64,000 nucleotides of DNA, from positions 124,001 through 188,000 of the forward strand of contig NZ_JAUOFB010000005.1 of assembly GCF_030542105.1 (NCBI RefSeq). The letters are read 5' to 3'. This document shows, one piece after another, positions 26,144-34,203 of this stretch. How positions within the stretch are numbered: position 1 is the first letter of the stretch; each line of letters begins with the position of its first letter. The notes beneath the pieces are model-generated. The model did not search any database. It was given only the letters and a program-made list of their open reading frames with translations, and was not told the DNA's origin. The translations under genes and the position numbers were made by a program. The DNA is from Hymenobacter sp. BT730. GTDB lineage: Bacteria; Bacteroidota; Bacteroidia; Cytophagales; Hymenobacteraceae.

Positions 26144-27267
26144 CGGAGTTTGCGGTAGAGGAACAGCGAAATTCCCAGAGCGAGATAATAAAAAAAATAG
26201 ACAGCGTCTAATACCGGCAGCACAACCACTGGCTGGCGGTCATCGAGCCGCCTCCCCAGGTAGGTATAGGTGATGCAGACAGCTGCCGTGCGCAGCCCCC
26301 ACACCGTGGCCAAAGGTATCCAATCCGGGCGGGAAAACAGTAGAACAATCGTGACGATATAAAAAAGCAGATTGCTCCCGATAAAGTTTCCTATTCGCAG
26401 CCTATCGGCCAGGCGGTAATGCCGGCCGGCCGATAGATGCCGCCTTTTTTGCAGCCACCAGGCGCGCCAGCTGGAGGCTGGTTCGCTGAGCGTATGCGCC
26501 GCCGGGCTGGCCACTACCGCCACGCGGGCTCCGTGCTGCACGGCGTCCTGCACCAGCAGGTCGTCGTCGCCGCCGAGGCTACGAATGTGAGAAGCAAAGC
26601 CTTTGGTGGATTGAAAGACTGCGCGGGTATAGGCGAGGTTGCGCCCCACGCCCATGTACGGGTTGCCCCGCCACGCGAACGACAGATACTGCGCTCCGGT
26701 TATCAGGGTTTCAAATCGAATCAATTTATTTAAAAACCCGGTTTCCGGCACATACGCCGAATATCCCACCACCATATCGGCAGGCTGGGCAAAGCCGTGC
26801 TGCATCAGCCTGATCCACTGATTGGTAGTCGGAATACAATCGGCATCGGTGAAAAGCATACGCGCATAACGCGCCGTTTTAATGCCTAGTGTAAGGGCGT
26901 ATTTTTTCGGCGAAAGTCCGGCCGGCGTGCGGTCTACCGTGACCAGCCGTACGTGCGGATAGTACTGCGTGAGCTGCTGCACATATAGGTAGGTATCGTC
27001 GCCGGACCGGTCATCAATCAAAATAATTTCGTAGCCGGCAGGGTAATCCTGTTGCAACAATAGTGGCAGCAGGCGGCGCAGATTTTCTAGTTCGTTGTGG
27101 GCACATACCAGCACGGAAACCGGCTCAGTATCGGCGGCCTGGTTTTCCTCAGTGGGTAGCTCCTCCGGCCGGCGGGCAAAGGGCAGGAAATAATAGCCCA
27201 AGAAATAGAACTGCACCAGCACGCACGCAATCAATAGCCATAACAGGGGAGAAAACGGAACGGGCAC
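26134..27267 (-). CDS. Family 2 glycosyltransferase, membrane-bound
   Basis: 377 residues: an N-terminal membrane segment (LLWLLIACVLVQFYFLGYYFL), a GT-A catalytic domain and two or three C-terminal membrane segments. Motifs: SVLVCAHNE, LIDDRSGDDT, the metal-binding FTDADC, GGDDDLLVQ and QKRRHLSAG (cellulose synthase-like QxxRW variant). It probably adds a sugar to a lipid or polysaccharide at the inner membrane; acceptor unknown. GTG 27267 is the start used. It overlaps the sigma factor gene by ten bases. Confidence 0.88.
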   Translation of the reverse strand: MPVPFSPLLWLLIACVLVQFYFLGYYFLPFARRPEELPTEENQAADTEPVSVLVCAHNELENLRRLLPLLLQQDYPAGYEIILIDDRSGDDTYLYVQQLTQYYPHVRLVTVDRTPAGLSPKKYALTLGIKTARYARMLFTDADCIPTTNQWIRLMQHGFAQPADMVVGYSAYVPETGFLNKLIRFETLITGAQYLSFAWRGNPYMGVGRNLAYTRAVFQSTKGFASHIRSLGGDDDLLVQDAVQHGARVAVVASPAAHTLSEPASSWRAWWLQKRRHLSAGRHYRLADRLRIGNFIGSNLLFYIVTIVLLFSRPDWIPLATVWGLRTAAVCITYTYLGRRLDDRQPVVVLPVLDAVYFFYYLALGISLFLYRKLRWK

Positions 27268-27326
27268 GGCGGATAGGCGGGGTAAGCCAGCAAAAATAGG
27301 GATTAATCACCGCTGAACGGCAGCTA

Positions 27327-27363
27327 CCGGCTACCTTTGCAGGCTTAAACTGATGGTAGCCGG
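27327..27363 (+). promoter_or_regulatory. tgt promoter box within a dyad
   Basis: TACCTTTG at 27332-27339 matches the -7 consensus. It overlaps the left arm of a 9-bp perfect dyad CCGGCTACC / GGTAGCCGG (27327-27335 and 27355-27363), whose right arm lies just past the expected transcription start: an operator-like layout. Confidence 0.5.
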
Positions 27364-27446
27364 CTTATAGCCGAATGGGAAGGCTCCGAAGCTCCTTTTC
27401 CTGCTATGGCTTCCCCTTTGCCGGCCACCTTGCTCCTTTCTCCCGC

Positions 27447-28577
27447 ATGACGTTCGACCTCGTAGCTCAAGACCCCCACACCAAAGCCCGGGCCGGGGTG
27501 GTACATACCGCCCACGGCAGCATTGAAACGCCCATTTTTATGCCGGTGGGCACGGTAGGCTCGGTAAAGGCTGTGCACCAGCGCGAGCTGAAAGAAGATA
27601 TTAAGGCCCAGATTATTTTGGGTAATACTTACCACCTGTACCTGCGCCCCGGCCTGGATGTGCTGCGGCAGGCGGGCGGGCTGCACAAGTTCAACGGCTG
27701 GGACCGGCCTATCCTCACCGATTCCGGTGGGTACCAAGTGTACTCGCTCAGCAAAACGCGCAAGATCAAGGAAGAAGGCGTCAAGTTCCGCTCCCACATT
27801 GATGGCTCGCAGCATTTGTTTTCGCCAGAGGGCGTGATGGATATTCAGCGCGTAATTGGGGCCGATATTATTATGGCCTTTGATGAGTGCACGCCCTGGC
27901 CCTGCGAGTACGACTATGCCAGCCGCTCCCTGGACATGACGCACCGCTGGCTCAAGCGCTGCATTCAGCGCTTCGATAGCACCGAAGGCCTGTATGGCTA
28001 CCAGCAGACGCTTTTCCCCATTGTGCAGGGCAGCACCTTTAAGGATCTGCGCGTGAAATCGGCGGAGTTTGTAGCCGAGCAGGGCCGCGAGGGCAACGCC
28101 ATTGGCGGCCTGAGCGTGGGCGAGCCCGCCGAGCTGATGTATGAGATGACCGAAATTGTGTGCGACATACTGCCCAAGGACAAGCCCCGCTACCTGATGG
28201 GTGTAGGCACTCCAGCCAACATTCTGGAGAACATTGCGCTAGGCGTAGATATGTTCGACTGCGTAATGCCCACCCGTAACGCCCGCAACGGCATGCTGTT
28301 CACTACGCAGGGGATCATCAACATCAAAAACAAGAAGTGGGAAACCGACTTCTCCCCCATTGACGCTGAACTGGGCGGCTACGCCAGCACGTTTTACACC
28401 AAGTCTTACTTGCGCCACCTGTTCCAGAGCACGGAATACCTGGCGGGCATGGTGGCCTCGGTGCACAACCTCTCGTTTTACCTGTGGCTGGTGGGCGAGG
28501 CCCGGCAGCGCATCCAAAACGGTACCTTTCTGGAATGGAAGGAGCGCATGGTAAAGCAGCTGATGGTACGGCTGTAA
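27447..28577 (+). CDS. tgt: tRNA-guanine transglycosylase (Bacteroidota type)
   Basis: 376 residues. It exchanges guanine-34 for preQ1 in Asn, Asp, His and Tyr tRNAs. The nucleophile/acid Asp residues are present in LTDSGGYQVYSL and DCVMPTRNARNG. The C-terminal zinc site of E. coli-type enzymes (CxCxxC) is absent: the matching stretch reads DAELGGYASTFYTKSYLRHL, although the later His in VHNLSFY is kept. From memory, other Bacteroidota enzymes show the same loss. ATG 27447 (MTFDLVAQD) is chosen over an in-frame ATG at 27375. The next gene is an LptF/G permease, a common Bacteroidota pairing. Confidence 0.95.
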   Translation: MTFDLVAQDPHTKARAGVVHTAHGSIETPIFMPVGTVGSVKAVHQRELKEDIKAQIILGNTYHLYLRPGLDVLRQAGGLHKFNGWDRPILTDSGGYQVYSLSKTRKIKEEGVKFRSHIDGSQHLFSPEGVMDIQRVIGADIIMAFDECTPWPCEYDYASRSLDMTHRWLKRCIQRFDSTEGLYGYQQTLFPIVQGSTFKDLRVKSAEFVAEQGREGNAIGGLSVGEPAELMYEMTEIVCDILPKDKPRYLMGVGTPANILENIALGVDMFDCVMPTRNARNGMLFTTQGIINIKNKKWETDFSPIDAELGGYASTFYTKSYLRHLFQSTEYLAGMVASVHNLSFYLWLVGEARQRIQNGTFLEWKERMVKQLMVRL

Positions 28578-28633
28578 GTGAGCGTTACGTTAGTGGTGCT
28601 GCCGATACCGGCAGGATAGATTAAAGCATCTGA

Positions 28634-29710
28634 ATGAAGCTCCTCGATAAATACATTCTCAAGAAATTCCTCACCAGCTACCTGTTCACGGTGGTTATGC
28701 TGGTGTCGGTTATCTGCGTGATTGATTTCACGGAAAAGAATGACGACTTCATTAAGCACAACCTGGGGGCCTGGAAAATTATTTCGGAGTACTACGTGAA
28801 CCTGTTTCCGTATTTCGCCAATCTGCTTTCCCCTATCACCGTGTTTATTGCCACGGTGTTTGTAACGGCCCGGCTGGCTGCGCGCACCGAAATTGTGGCC
28901 ATGCTGAGCAGTGGCATGAGCTTTCAGCGGCTGCTGGTGCCGTATATTATGGGCGCCACCATTATCGGGGTTTCGATTTTCGGGTTGATTGGCTGGGTTA
29001 TTCCCAATGCTAACAAAACCCGCGTGGCTTTTGAGCGCGCCTACATTAAAAACCCCTTCCGTTTTCAGGCACGCAACATCCACATTAAGGTAGGCCCCAA
29101 GAGCTACGCCTACATGGAGAGCTACGACAACGTGAACAACGTGGGCTACCGGTTTGCGCTGGAAACCATTGAAGGCACTCAGCTCAAGCGCCGCCTCACG
29201 GCCAATGCCATAACCTGGGACTCCACCAAAAAAGCCTGGCGCCTCACACCGCAGCTGGTGCATACGTTTAATGGGGAAAAGGAAACCCTGCGCTCCTACC
29301 CCGCCCGCGACACTACACTTAACTTATACCCCAAGGACTTCGCCAGCACCTATCGCCTGAGCGAGACCCTCACGCTGCCGGAGCTCAACCGCTACATAAA
29401 ACAGAAGCTGGACCGCGGCTCGGATGACACGGAAATCTACCTGATTGAGAAGTACGAGCGGTATTCGTATCCCTTCGCCATCATCATTCTCACCATTATC
29501 GGGGTTATTCTGAGCTCGCGCAAATCACGCGGCGGGGTGGGCGGCCAAATTGCGCTGGGCTTCACGCTGGCCTTCGTGTTTATCATCTTCGTGATTTTGA
29601 GCCGTAACCTGGCTCTGGTAGGAGACCTGTCGCCGATGCTGGCGGCCTGGGTACCCAGCCTGGTGTTTACCATGATTGGCGCCGTGCTCTATCGGTTTAT
29701 TCCCAAGTAG
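28634..29710 (+). CDS. LptF/LptG family permease
   Basis: 358 residues. Hydrophobic segments at both ends flank a periplasmic beta domain (about 120-260), the layout of YjgP/YjgQ permeases. The start MKLLDKYILKKFLTSYLFT is typical of LptG-like members in Bacteroidota. With LptB it forms the ABC transporter that extracts lipopolysaccharide from the inner membrane for delivery to the LptA bridge. Whether this copy is LptF or LptG cannot be told from sequence alone. It lies 56 bases after tgt on the same strand. Confidence 0.9.
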   Translation: MKLLDKYILKKFLTSYLFTVVMLVSVICVIDFTEKNDDFIKHNLGAWKIISEYYVNLFPYFANLLSPITVFIATVFVTARLAARTEIVAMLSSGMSFQRLLVPYIMGATIIGVSIFGLIGWVIPNANKTRVAFERAYIKNPFRFQARNIHIKVGPKSYAYMESYDNVNNVGYRFALETIEGTQLKRRLTANAITWDSTKKAWRLTPQLVHTFNGEKETLRSYPARDTTLNLYPKDFASTYRLSETLTLPELNRYIKQKLDRGSDDTEIYLIEKYERYSYPFAIIILTIIGVILSSRKSRGGVGGQIALGFTLAFVFIIFVILSRNLALVGDLSPMLAAWVPSLVFTMIGAVLYRFIPK

Positions 29711-29761
29711 AGCCCCGAAGGAAGCTTTTGTTTACCCAACCGCCCAGTTTATCCCCCTGCC

Positions 29762-30676
29762 ATGCTTAAAGACTACCTCCGGCTCCATTTCATTGTCCTG
29801 CTGTGGGGGTTCACGGCTATTTTGGGCAAGCTGATTTCAGTGCCGCCGGTGGAGCTGGTATTCTGGCGTACGTTGCTGGCTTCGGCAGGCCTGGCCGGGC
29901 TGCTGGTGATGCGCCGGCAGGAATGGCGCGTGGCACCGACGGAGGCGTTACGTCTGATGGGCGTGGGCGCGCTGGTAGCCACGCACTGGATAACCTTCTT
30001 TCTGGCCGCTCGCCTGTCCTCGGTTAGCGTGTGCCTGGCTGGCATGGCTACCCTGGCTTTGTGGACGTCCTTACTGGAGCCTCTCATGCTGTGGCGGCGC
30101 ATCAGGGCGTATGAAGTAGGGCTGGGACTGCTGACGATGGTGGGTCTGTACTTAGTATCGCAGGCGGAGCTAGACCAGCTGCTGGGCCTGGGCGTGGCGG
30201 TTATTTCGGCGGGTTTGTCGGCACTGTTCAGTGTGGTAAACTCGCAGCTGGTGAAGCGGCACGCCCCGCTCCGGCTCACGTTCTATGAAATGCTGGGGGC
30301 CTGTGTAAGTATTGCTTTATTCTTCCCGATTTACAGCCACTTCTACACCAACGGAGCCGGCCTGCAACTGGCTCTGCAACCCATGGACTGGCTCTGGCTG
30401 CTGCTACTGGCTGGTTTCTGCACGGTGTATGCATTTTCCGCTTCTGTGGAGCTGATGAAGCGTTTGTCCGCCTTCGTCATCAACCTCACCATTAACCTGG
30501 AGCCGGTGTACGGCATCCTGCTGGCAGTGCTCATCTTCGGCTCGCAGGAAAAAATGTCGGGTGGGTTCTATCTGGGCACTATCGTTATACTGTTCAGTGT
30601 GCTCATTCACCCGGTGCTGGATCAATGGGCAGCCCGCCGGCGACGCAAAGCCGAGGCTGCCGAGGTCATGGTCTAA
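29762..30676 (+). CDS. EamA/DMT family transporter
   Basis: 304 residues with about ten hydrophobic helices in two repeats, the EamA pattern: LHFIVLLWGFTAILGKLI in the first and ATHWITFFLAARLSSVSV, then VELMKRLSAFVINLTINLEPVYG in the second. Drug/metabolite superfamily exporters often move amino acids or nucleotide-like metabolites; no substrate can be named. It follows the LptF/G-like gene by 51 bases and meets ispE convergently with only 14 bases between stops. Confidence 0.88.
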   Translation: MLKDYLRLHFIVLLWGFTAILGKLISVPPVELVFWRTLLASAGLAGLLVMRRQEWRVAPTEALRLMGVGALVATHWITFFLAARLSSVSVCLAGMATLALWTSLLEPLMLWRRIRAYEVGLGLLTMVGLYLVSQAELDQLLGLGVAVISAGLSALFSVVNSQLVKRHAPLRLTFYEMLGACVSIALFFPIYSHFYTNGAGLQLALQPMDWLWLLLLAGFCTVYAFSASVELMKRLSAFVINLTINLEPVYGILLAVLIFGSQEKMSGGFYLGTIVILFSVLIHPVLDQWAARRRRKAEAAEVMV

Positions 30677-30690
30677 GCGCTGGCTTTACG

Positions 30691-31503
30691 CTAGAGCTTC
30701 CCATTCCACACCAGGTATTCCGTGGGTAATGCCATTTGGGGCGGCTCTTCCATGCCCGGAAACAAACCGTACACTGCCGAGCCTGAACCGGAGAGGCTGG
30801 CATATACTGCCCCGGCGGCATACAGCGCCTGCTTCAGCTCGCCTAATACCGGATGATAGGGCGTGAGAGCATCTTCAAAATCATTGCTGACGGTGTCGCG
30901 CCACGTTTCCATGGGCTGTGCTAAGGCAGCGCGCAACGCATGGCGGGGCGGGCGGGGCTGCACCCGGGCATAAGCTTCGGCGGTGCTAATGTGCAGGCCG
31001 GGGTAGATTACTTTGCAGGCAATGCCTTGCAGACTGAGGGGAATCGGCTCAAAAACGTCCCCCTTCTCATAGGCAAAGACGGGCTGGTTCTGAATAAAAA
31101 AAGCGCAGTCGGAGCCTAATTGCCGGGCGTAGGTTTCCAGTTTTTCCGCTGAAAGCTGAAGCGAGAACAGCTCATTTAAGGCCCGCAGCATGAAAGCAGC
31201 GTCGGCGGAGCCGCCACCCAGCCCGGCCCCAATGGGTACCACTTTGTGCAGGTGCATCTGCACCGGTGGCAGGTTAAAATCGGTCTTCAGCAGCTCGTAA
31301 GCACGGCGGCAGAGGTTGGTGGCCGGGTCGCCGGGGATGGGAATACCGGTTAGCTTGAGGGTGGTGTCGGTGGCAGGCAGTACTTCCAGCGCATCGCACC
31401 ACGGCAGCGGAACAAACACCGATTCCAGGTTACGGAACCCATCGGGCCGTACGCTGGTCACGTATAGACCGAGGTTGAGTTTGGCGTTGGGAAATACGAG
31501 CAT
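30691..31503 (-). CDS. ispE: 4-diphosphocytidyl-2-C-methyl-D-erythritol kinase
   Basis: 270-residue GHMP kinase. N-terminal substrate segment FPNAKLNLGLYV, ATP-binding motif GAGLGGGSADAAFMLRAL, and C-terminal SLSGSGSAVYGLF. It phosphorylates CDP-methylerythritol in the MEP route to isoprenoids. ATG 31503 (MLVFPNAKLN) is used; the 22 residues upstream in frame lack family likeness. It is divergent from the sugar-transferase cluster with a 108-base gap. Confidence 0.95.
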   Translation of the reverse strand: MLVFPNAKLNLGLYVTSVRPDGFRNLESVFVPLPWCDALEVLPATDTTLKLTGIPIPGDPATNLCRRAYELLKTDFNLPPVQMHLHKVVPIGAGLGGGSADAAFMLRALNELFSLQLSAEKLETYARQLGSDCAFFIQNQPVFAYEKGDVFEPIPLSLQGIACKVIYPGLHISTAEAYARVQPRPPRHALRAALAQPMETWRDTVSNDFEDALTPYHPVLGELKQALYAAGAVYASLSGSGSAVYGLFPGMEEPPQMALPTEYLVWNGKL

Positions 31504-31611
31504 AAAGCAGCGGATTGGGCCGCGCAAGCTACGGCCGGCAAGCCAAAATCGAGCGTCCTTACCGCACAAACTCTATTTTTGGCCGTACATCTGCATCAGT
31601 CTTAGTTTCGT

Positions 31612-32274
31612 ATGTCGTCGGCAGTGATAAAAGGCTCTTCCTGGTATGCGCTACGCGGCAAACGGCTGCTGGATGTAGGCTTAGCCCTGCCCTTAGTGCT
31701 CTTCACGTTGCCGCTGTTGCTGCCGGCGGCCGGTCTGTTAGCCCTGCAGAACCGGGGCCGGGTGCTGTTTCGGCAGCAACGCCCCGGCTTACACGGCCGC
31801 TTGTTCACGCTCTATAAGCTGCAGACCATGACAGAAGCCCGCGACGCAAACAGCCAGCTGCTGCCCGATTCGGACCGCCTGCCCCGACTGGGCCGCTGGC
31901 TGCGCGCTACCTCTATCGATGAGCTTCCCCAGCTCTGGAACGTGCTGCGCGGCGACATCAGTTTGATTGGTCCGCGTCCCCTGCTGCCAGAGTACCTACC
32001 TTTATACTCGCCGGAGCAGGCGCGGCGTCATCTGGTGCGGCCGGGCATTACAGGTTGGGCGCAGGTCAATGGTCGTAATGCCATTAGCTGGGAACAAAAA
32101 TTCACCTACGACGTCTGGTACGTCGAGCATCTCTCCTTTAGGCTTGATATTCGCATTCTGCTGCGCACGGCCGGGCGGGTGCTGAGCGCCCACGGTATTT
32201 CGGCCGAAGGCCAGGCTACCATGGAAGCCTTCCGGGGCTCCCCTATTTCTTCTGAATCTGCTAGTAACGTATGA
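31612..32274 (+). CDS. Bacterial sugar transferase (PglC/WbaP-type phosphoglycosyl transferase)
   Basis: 220 residues with one N-terminal hydrophobic hairpin (DVGLALPLVLFTLPLLLPAAGLL), then the catalytic domain with YKLQTM, the Asp-Glu pair in ATSIDELPQLWNVLRGD, SLIGPRPLLPEY and RPGITGWAQVNGRN. Such monotopic enzymes transfer a phosphosugar from a UDP-sugar to undecaprenyl phosphate, starting glycan assembly. The stop overlaps the next ATG by four bases (ATGA). With the next two genes it forms a PglC-PglD-PglE-like set. Confidence 0.9.
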   Translation: MSSAVIKGSSWYALRGKRLLDVGLALPLVLFTLPLLLPAAGLLALQNRGRVLFRQQRPGLHGRLFTLYKLQTMTEARDANSQLLPDSDRLPRLGRWLRATSIDELPQLWNVLRGDISLIGPRPLLPEYLPLYSPEQARRHLVRPGITGWAQVNGRNAISWEQKFTYDVWYVEHLSFRLDIRILLRTAGRVLSAHGISAEGQATMEAFRGSPISSESASNV

Positions 32275-32975
32275 CGCAATTATTCTTTTCTGATTTACAT
32301 GATGCTGATCATACTGCAATTCGCCCATTAGCCATTTTTGGTGCCGGAGGCCTGGGCCGGGAAATATTGATGCTGGTTCATCAGATAAATGAAGTGTCGC
32401 CTACCTGGGAAGTCATCGGTTTTTATGATGACAAGCACCCCGCCACCGATACGATTAACGGCATTCCGTACCGCGGAACAGCCAAGGACCTGAATGCTAC
32501 CACCGAGCCCCTGCATGTGGTAGTAGCCGTCGGCAGCAGCCACAGCCGCGCCGCTGTGGTGGCCCGGCTCACCGCTCCTCACCTGGAGTACGCCATCCTC
32601 ATCCACCCGGATGTGGCTCTGCAGCCTTACCAGCAAGTACAAATTGGCGCAGGTAGCATTATCACGCAGGGCTGCATTCTCACCACCGATATTCAACTGG
32701 GCCGGCATGTGCTTATGAATCTGGGCTGCACCATTGGGCATGATGCGGTGTTGGAAGATTTCTGCTCCCTGATGCCTCATGCCAACGTCGGCGGCGAGGC
32801 TTACTTGGAGACAGGCGTGTATCTGGGCACTAACGCCACGGTGCTCAACCAGGTGCGGGTAGGTGCCCAGACCATTTTGGGGGCTGGTGGGGTGGCCGTC
32901 CGCAACCTGCCGGCCAACTGCACCGCGGTGGGCGTGCCGGCTTCCGTCATAAAAGTGGTGGGTTCCTCGTTGTAG
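32271..32975 (+). CDS. PglD-like sugar O/N-acetyltransferase
   Basis: 234 residues. A small Rossmann-like N-terminal domain (AIFGAGGLGREILMLVHQI) is followed by left-handed beta-helix hexapeptide repeats (about 120-225), with a probable catalytic His in CTIGHDAV. This matches the PglD/NeuD family, which acetylates the 4-amino group of UDP-4-amino-4,6-dideoxy-GlcNAc in bacillosamine synthesis. Translation is coupled to the sugar transferase gene. Confidence 0.88.
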   Translation: MTQLFFSDLHDADHTAIRPLAIFGAGGLGREILMLVHQINEVSPTWEVIGFYDDKHPATDTINGIPYRGTAKDLNATTEPLHVVVAVGSSHSRAAVVARLTAPHLEYAILIHPDVALQPYQQVQIGAGSIITQGCILTTDIQLGRHVLMNLGCTIGHDAVLEDFCSLMPHANVGGEAYLETGVYLGTNATVLNQVRVGAQTILGAGGVAVRNLPANCTAVGVPASVIKVVGSSL

Positions 32976-33010
32976 AGCTACCAGCTAATTTTCATTTGCT
33001 TTTTTCGGTC

Positions 33011-33024
33011 TGGAAGCGCTTCCA
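33011..33024. promoter_or_regulatory. Perfect 14-bp palindrome upstream of the aminotransferase gene
   Basis: TGGAAGCGCTTCCA, 26 bases before the ATG at 33051. Central GCGC and length resemble LacI-family operators. No LacI-type gene is in the window. Confidence 0.45.
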
Positions 33025-33050
33025 CCGGTATTCAGTATCTTTTTCCACCT

Positions 33051-34196
33051 ATGCGCAGTCAGGACCACGACCGGATTTACTTATCACCGCCCCACTTAGG
33101 GCGGCACGAGCTGAATTATTTACACAAAGCCATTGAGGATAACTGGGTGGCCCCTGTAGGCCCCAACATCACCGGTTTCGAGCAGGATATCTGCCAATAC
33201 ACGGGAGCTGGACATTGCGTAGCCCTCACTTCCGGTACCGCTGCCATTCACCTGGGCTTGCTGGCACTGGGCGTGGGCCCCGGCGACGAAGTTCTGTGCT
33301 CCTCCTTCACCTTCGTGGCTTCCGCTAATCCCATTACCTACGTGGGCGCCTCTCCGGTTTTTGTGGATAGTGAAGCGGAAACCTGGAACATGGACCCAGC
33401 CCGACTGCGCGAGGCTATTGAGGATCGTCAGCGGCAAGGCCACACGCCCAAAGCCTTGATTCTGGTGCACCTGTACGGTATGCCAGCTAAGATGCGCGAG
33501 TTGATGACCATTGCCGAGGAATTCGGCATTTCGGTCCTGGAAGACTCGGCCGAGGGCCTAGGCTCCCTCTACCACGGGCAGGCGCTGGGCACCTTTGGAG
33601 CGGTAGGTGTATTCTCCTTCAACGGCAATAAGATTCTGACTACCAGTGGCGGTGGTGTACTGATTACTCCCCGCCAGGATATAGCCACACAGGCACTATT
33701 CTTGGCCACCCAAGCCCGGGAATCTGCGCCACACTATCAGCACGAAACCACCGGTTACAACTACCGCCTCAGCAACCTGCTGGCCGGTATTGGCCGGGGG
33801 CAGATGGGCCTGATTGAGGATCGGGTAAAGAAGCGCCGGGAAATCTTTGCCTGGTATCAGAAGCATCTGCAGGGTATTCCCGGCCTCACCGTAGGGCCCA
33901 CGGAGCCCGCGAAAAGCCGCAGCAACCGCTGGCTCACCACCGTGCTGCTGGATCCGGAACAGACCAGCGTTACCCCGGAACAGCTACGCCAGCACCTGGA
34001 AACGCACAACGTAGAGAGCCGCCCACTCTGGAAGCCGCTGCATTTGCAGCCGCTCTTCGCCAACGCGCCTATGTACGGTGGTGAAGTCAGCGCCCGCCTA
34101 TTCCAGCAGGGCCTGTGCCTCCCCTCTGGCTCCGCCATGACCGACACCGACCTGCGCCGGGTGGTAGATGGGATAAAAGAATTGCTGGTGTCGTAG
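33051..34196 (+). CDS. DegT/DnrJ/EryC1-family sugar aminotransferase (PglE-like)
   Basis: 381 residues. Fold-type I PLP enzyme of the sugar aminotransferase family: opening IYLSPPHLGRHELNYLHKAIE, SGTAAIHLGLLALGVGPGDEV, EDSAEGLGSLY and the PLP Lys194 in FNGNKILTTSGGG. The likeness is strongest to PglE-type enzymes that make UDP-4-amino sugars from 4-keto sugars. The UDP-GlcNAc 4,6-dehydratase (PglF-like) that would supply the substrate is not in this window. It follows the PglD-like gene by 75 bases, a gap containing the 14-bp palindrome. Confidence 0.9.
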   Translation: MRSQDHDRIYLSPPHLGRHELNYLHKAIEDNWVAPVGPNITGFEQDICQYTGAGHCVALTSGTAAIHLGLLALGVGPGDEVLCSSFTFVASANPITYVGASPVFVDSEAETWNMDPARLREAIEDRQRQGHTPKALILVHLYGMPAKMRELMTIAEEFGISVLEDSAEGLGSLYHGQALGTFGAVGVFSFNGNKILTTSGGGVLITPRQDIATQALFLATQARESAPHYQHETTGYNYRLSNLLAGIGRGQMGLIEDRVKKRREIFAWYQKHLQGIPGLTVGPTEPAKSRSNRWLTTVLLDPEQTSVTPEQLRQHLETHNVESRPLWKPLHLQPLFANAPMYGGEVSARLFQQGLCLPSGSAMTDTDLRRVVDGIKELLVS

Positions 34197-34203
34197 GCAG
34201 ATT

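Noticed and set aside
27375..27446. In-frame upstream ATG that would add 24 residues to Tgt
   Set aside because: The added residues have no likeness to the family, whose members start at MTFDL-like sequence.
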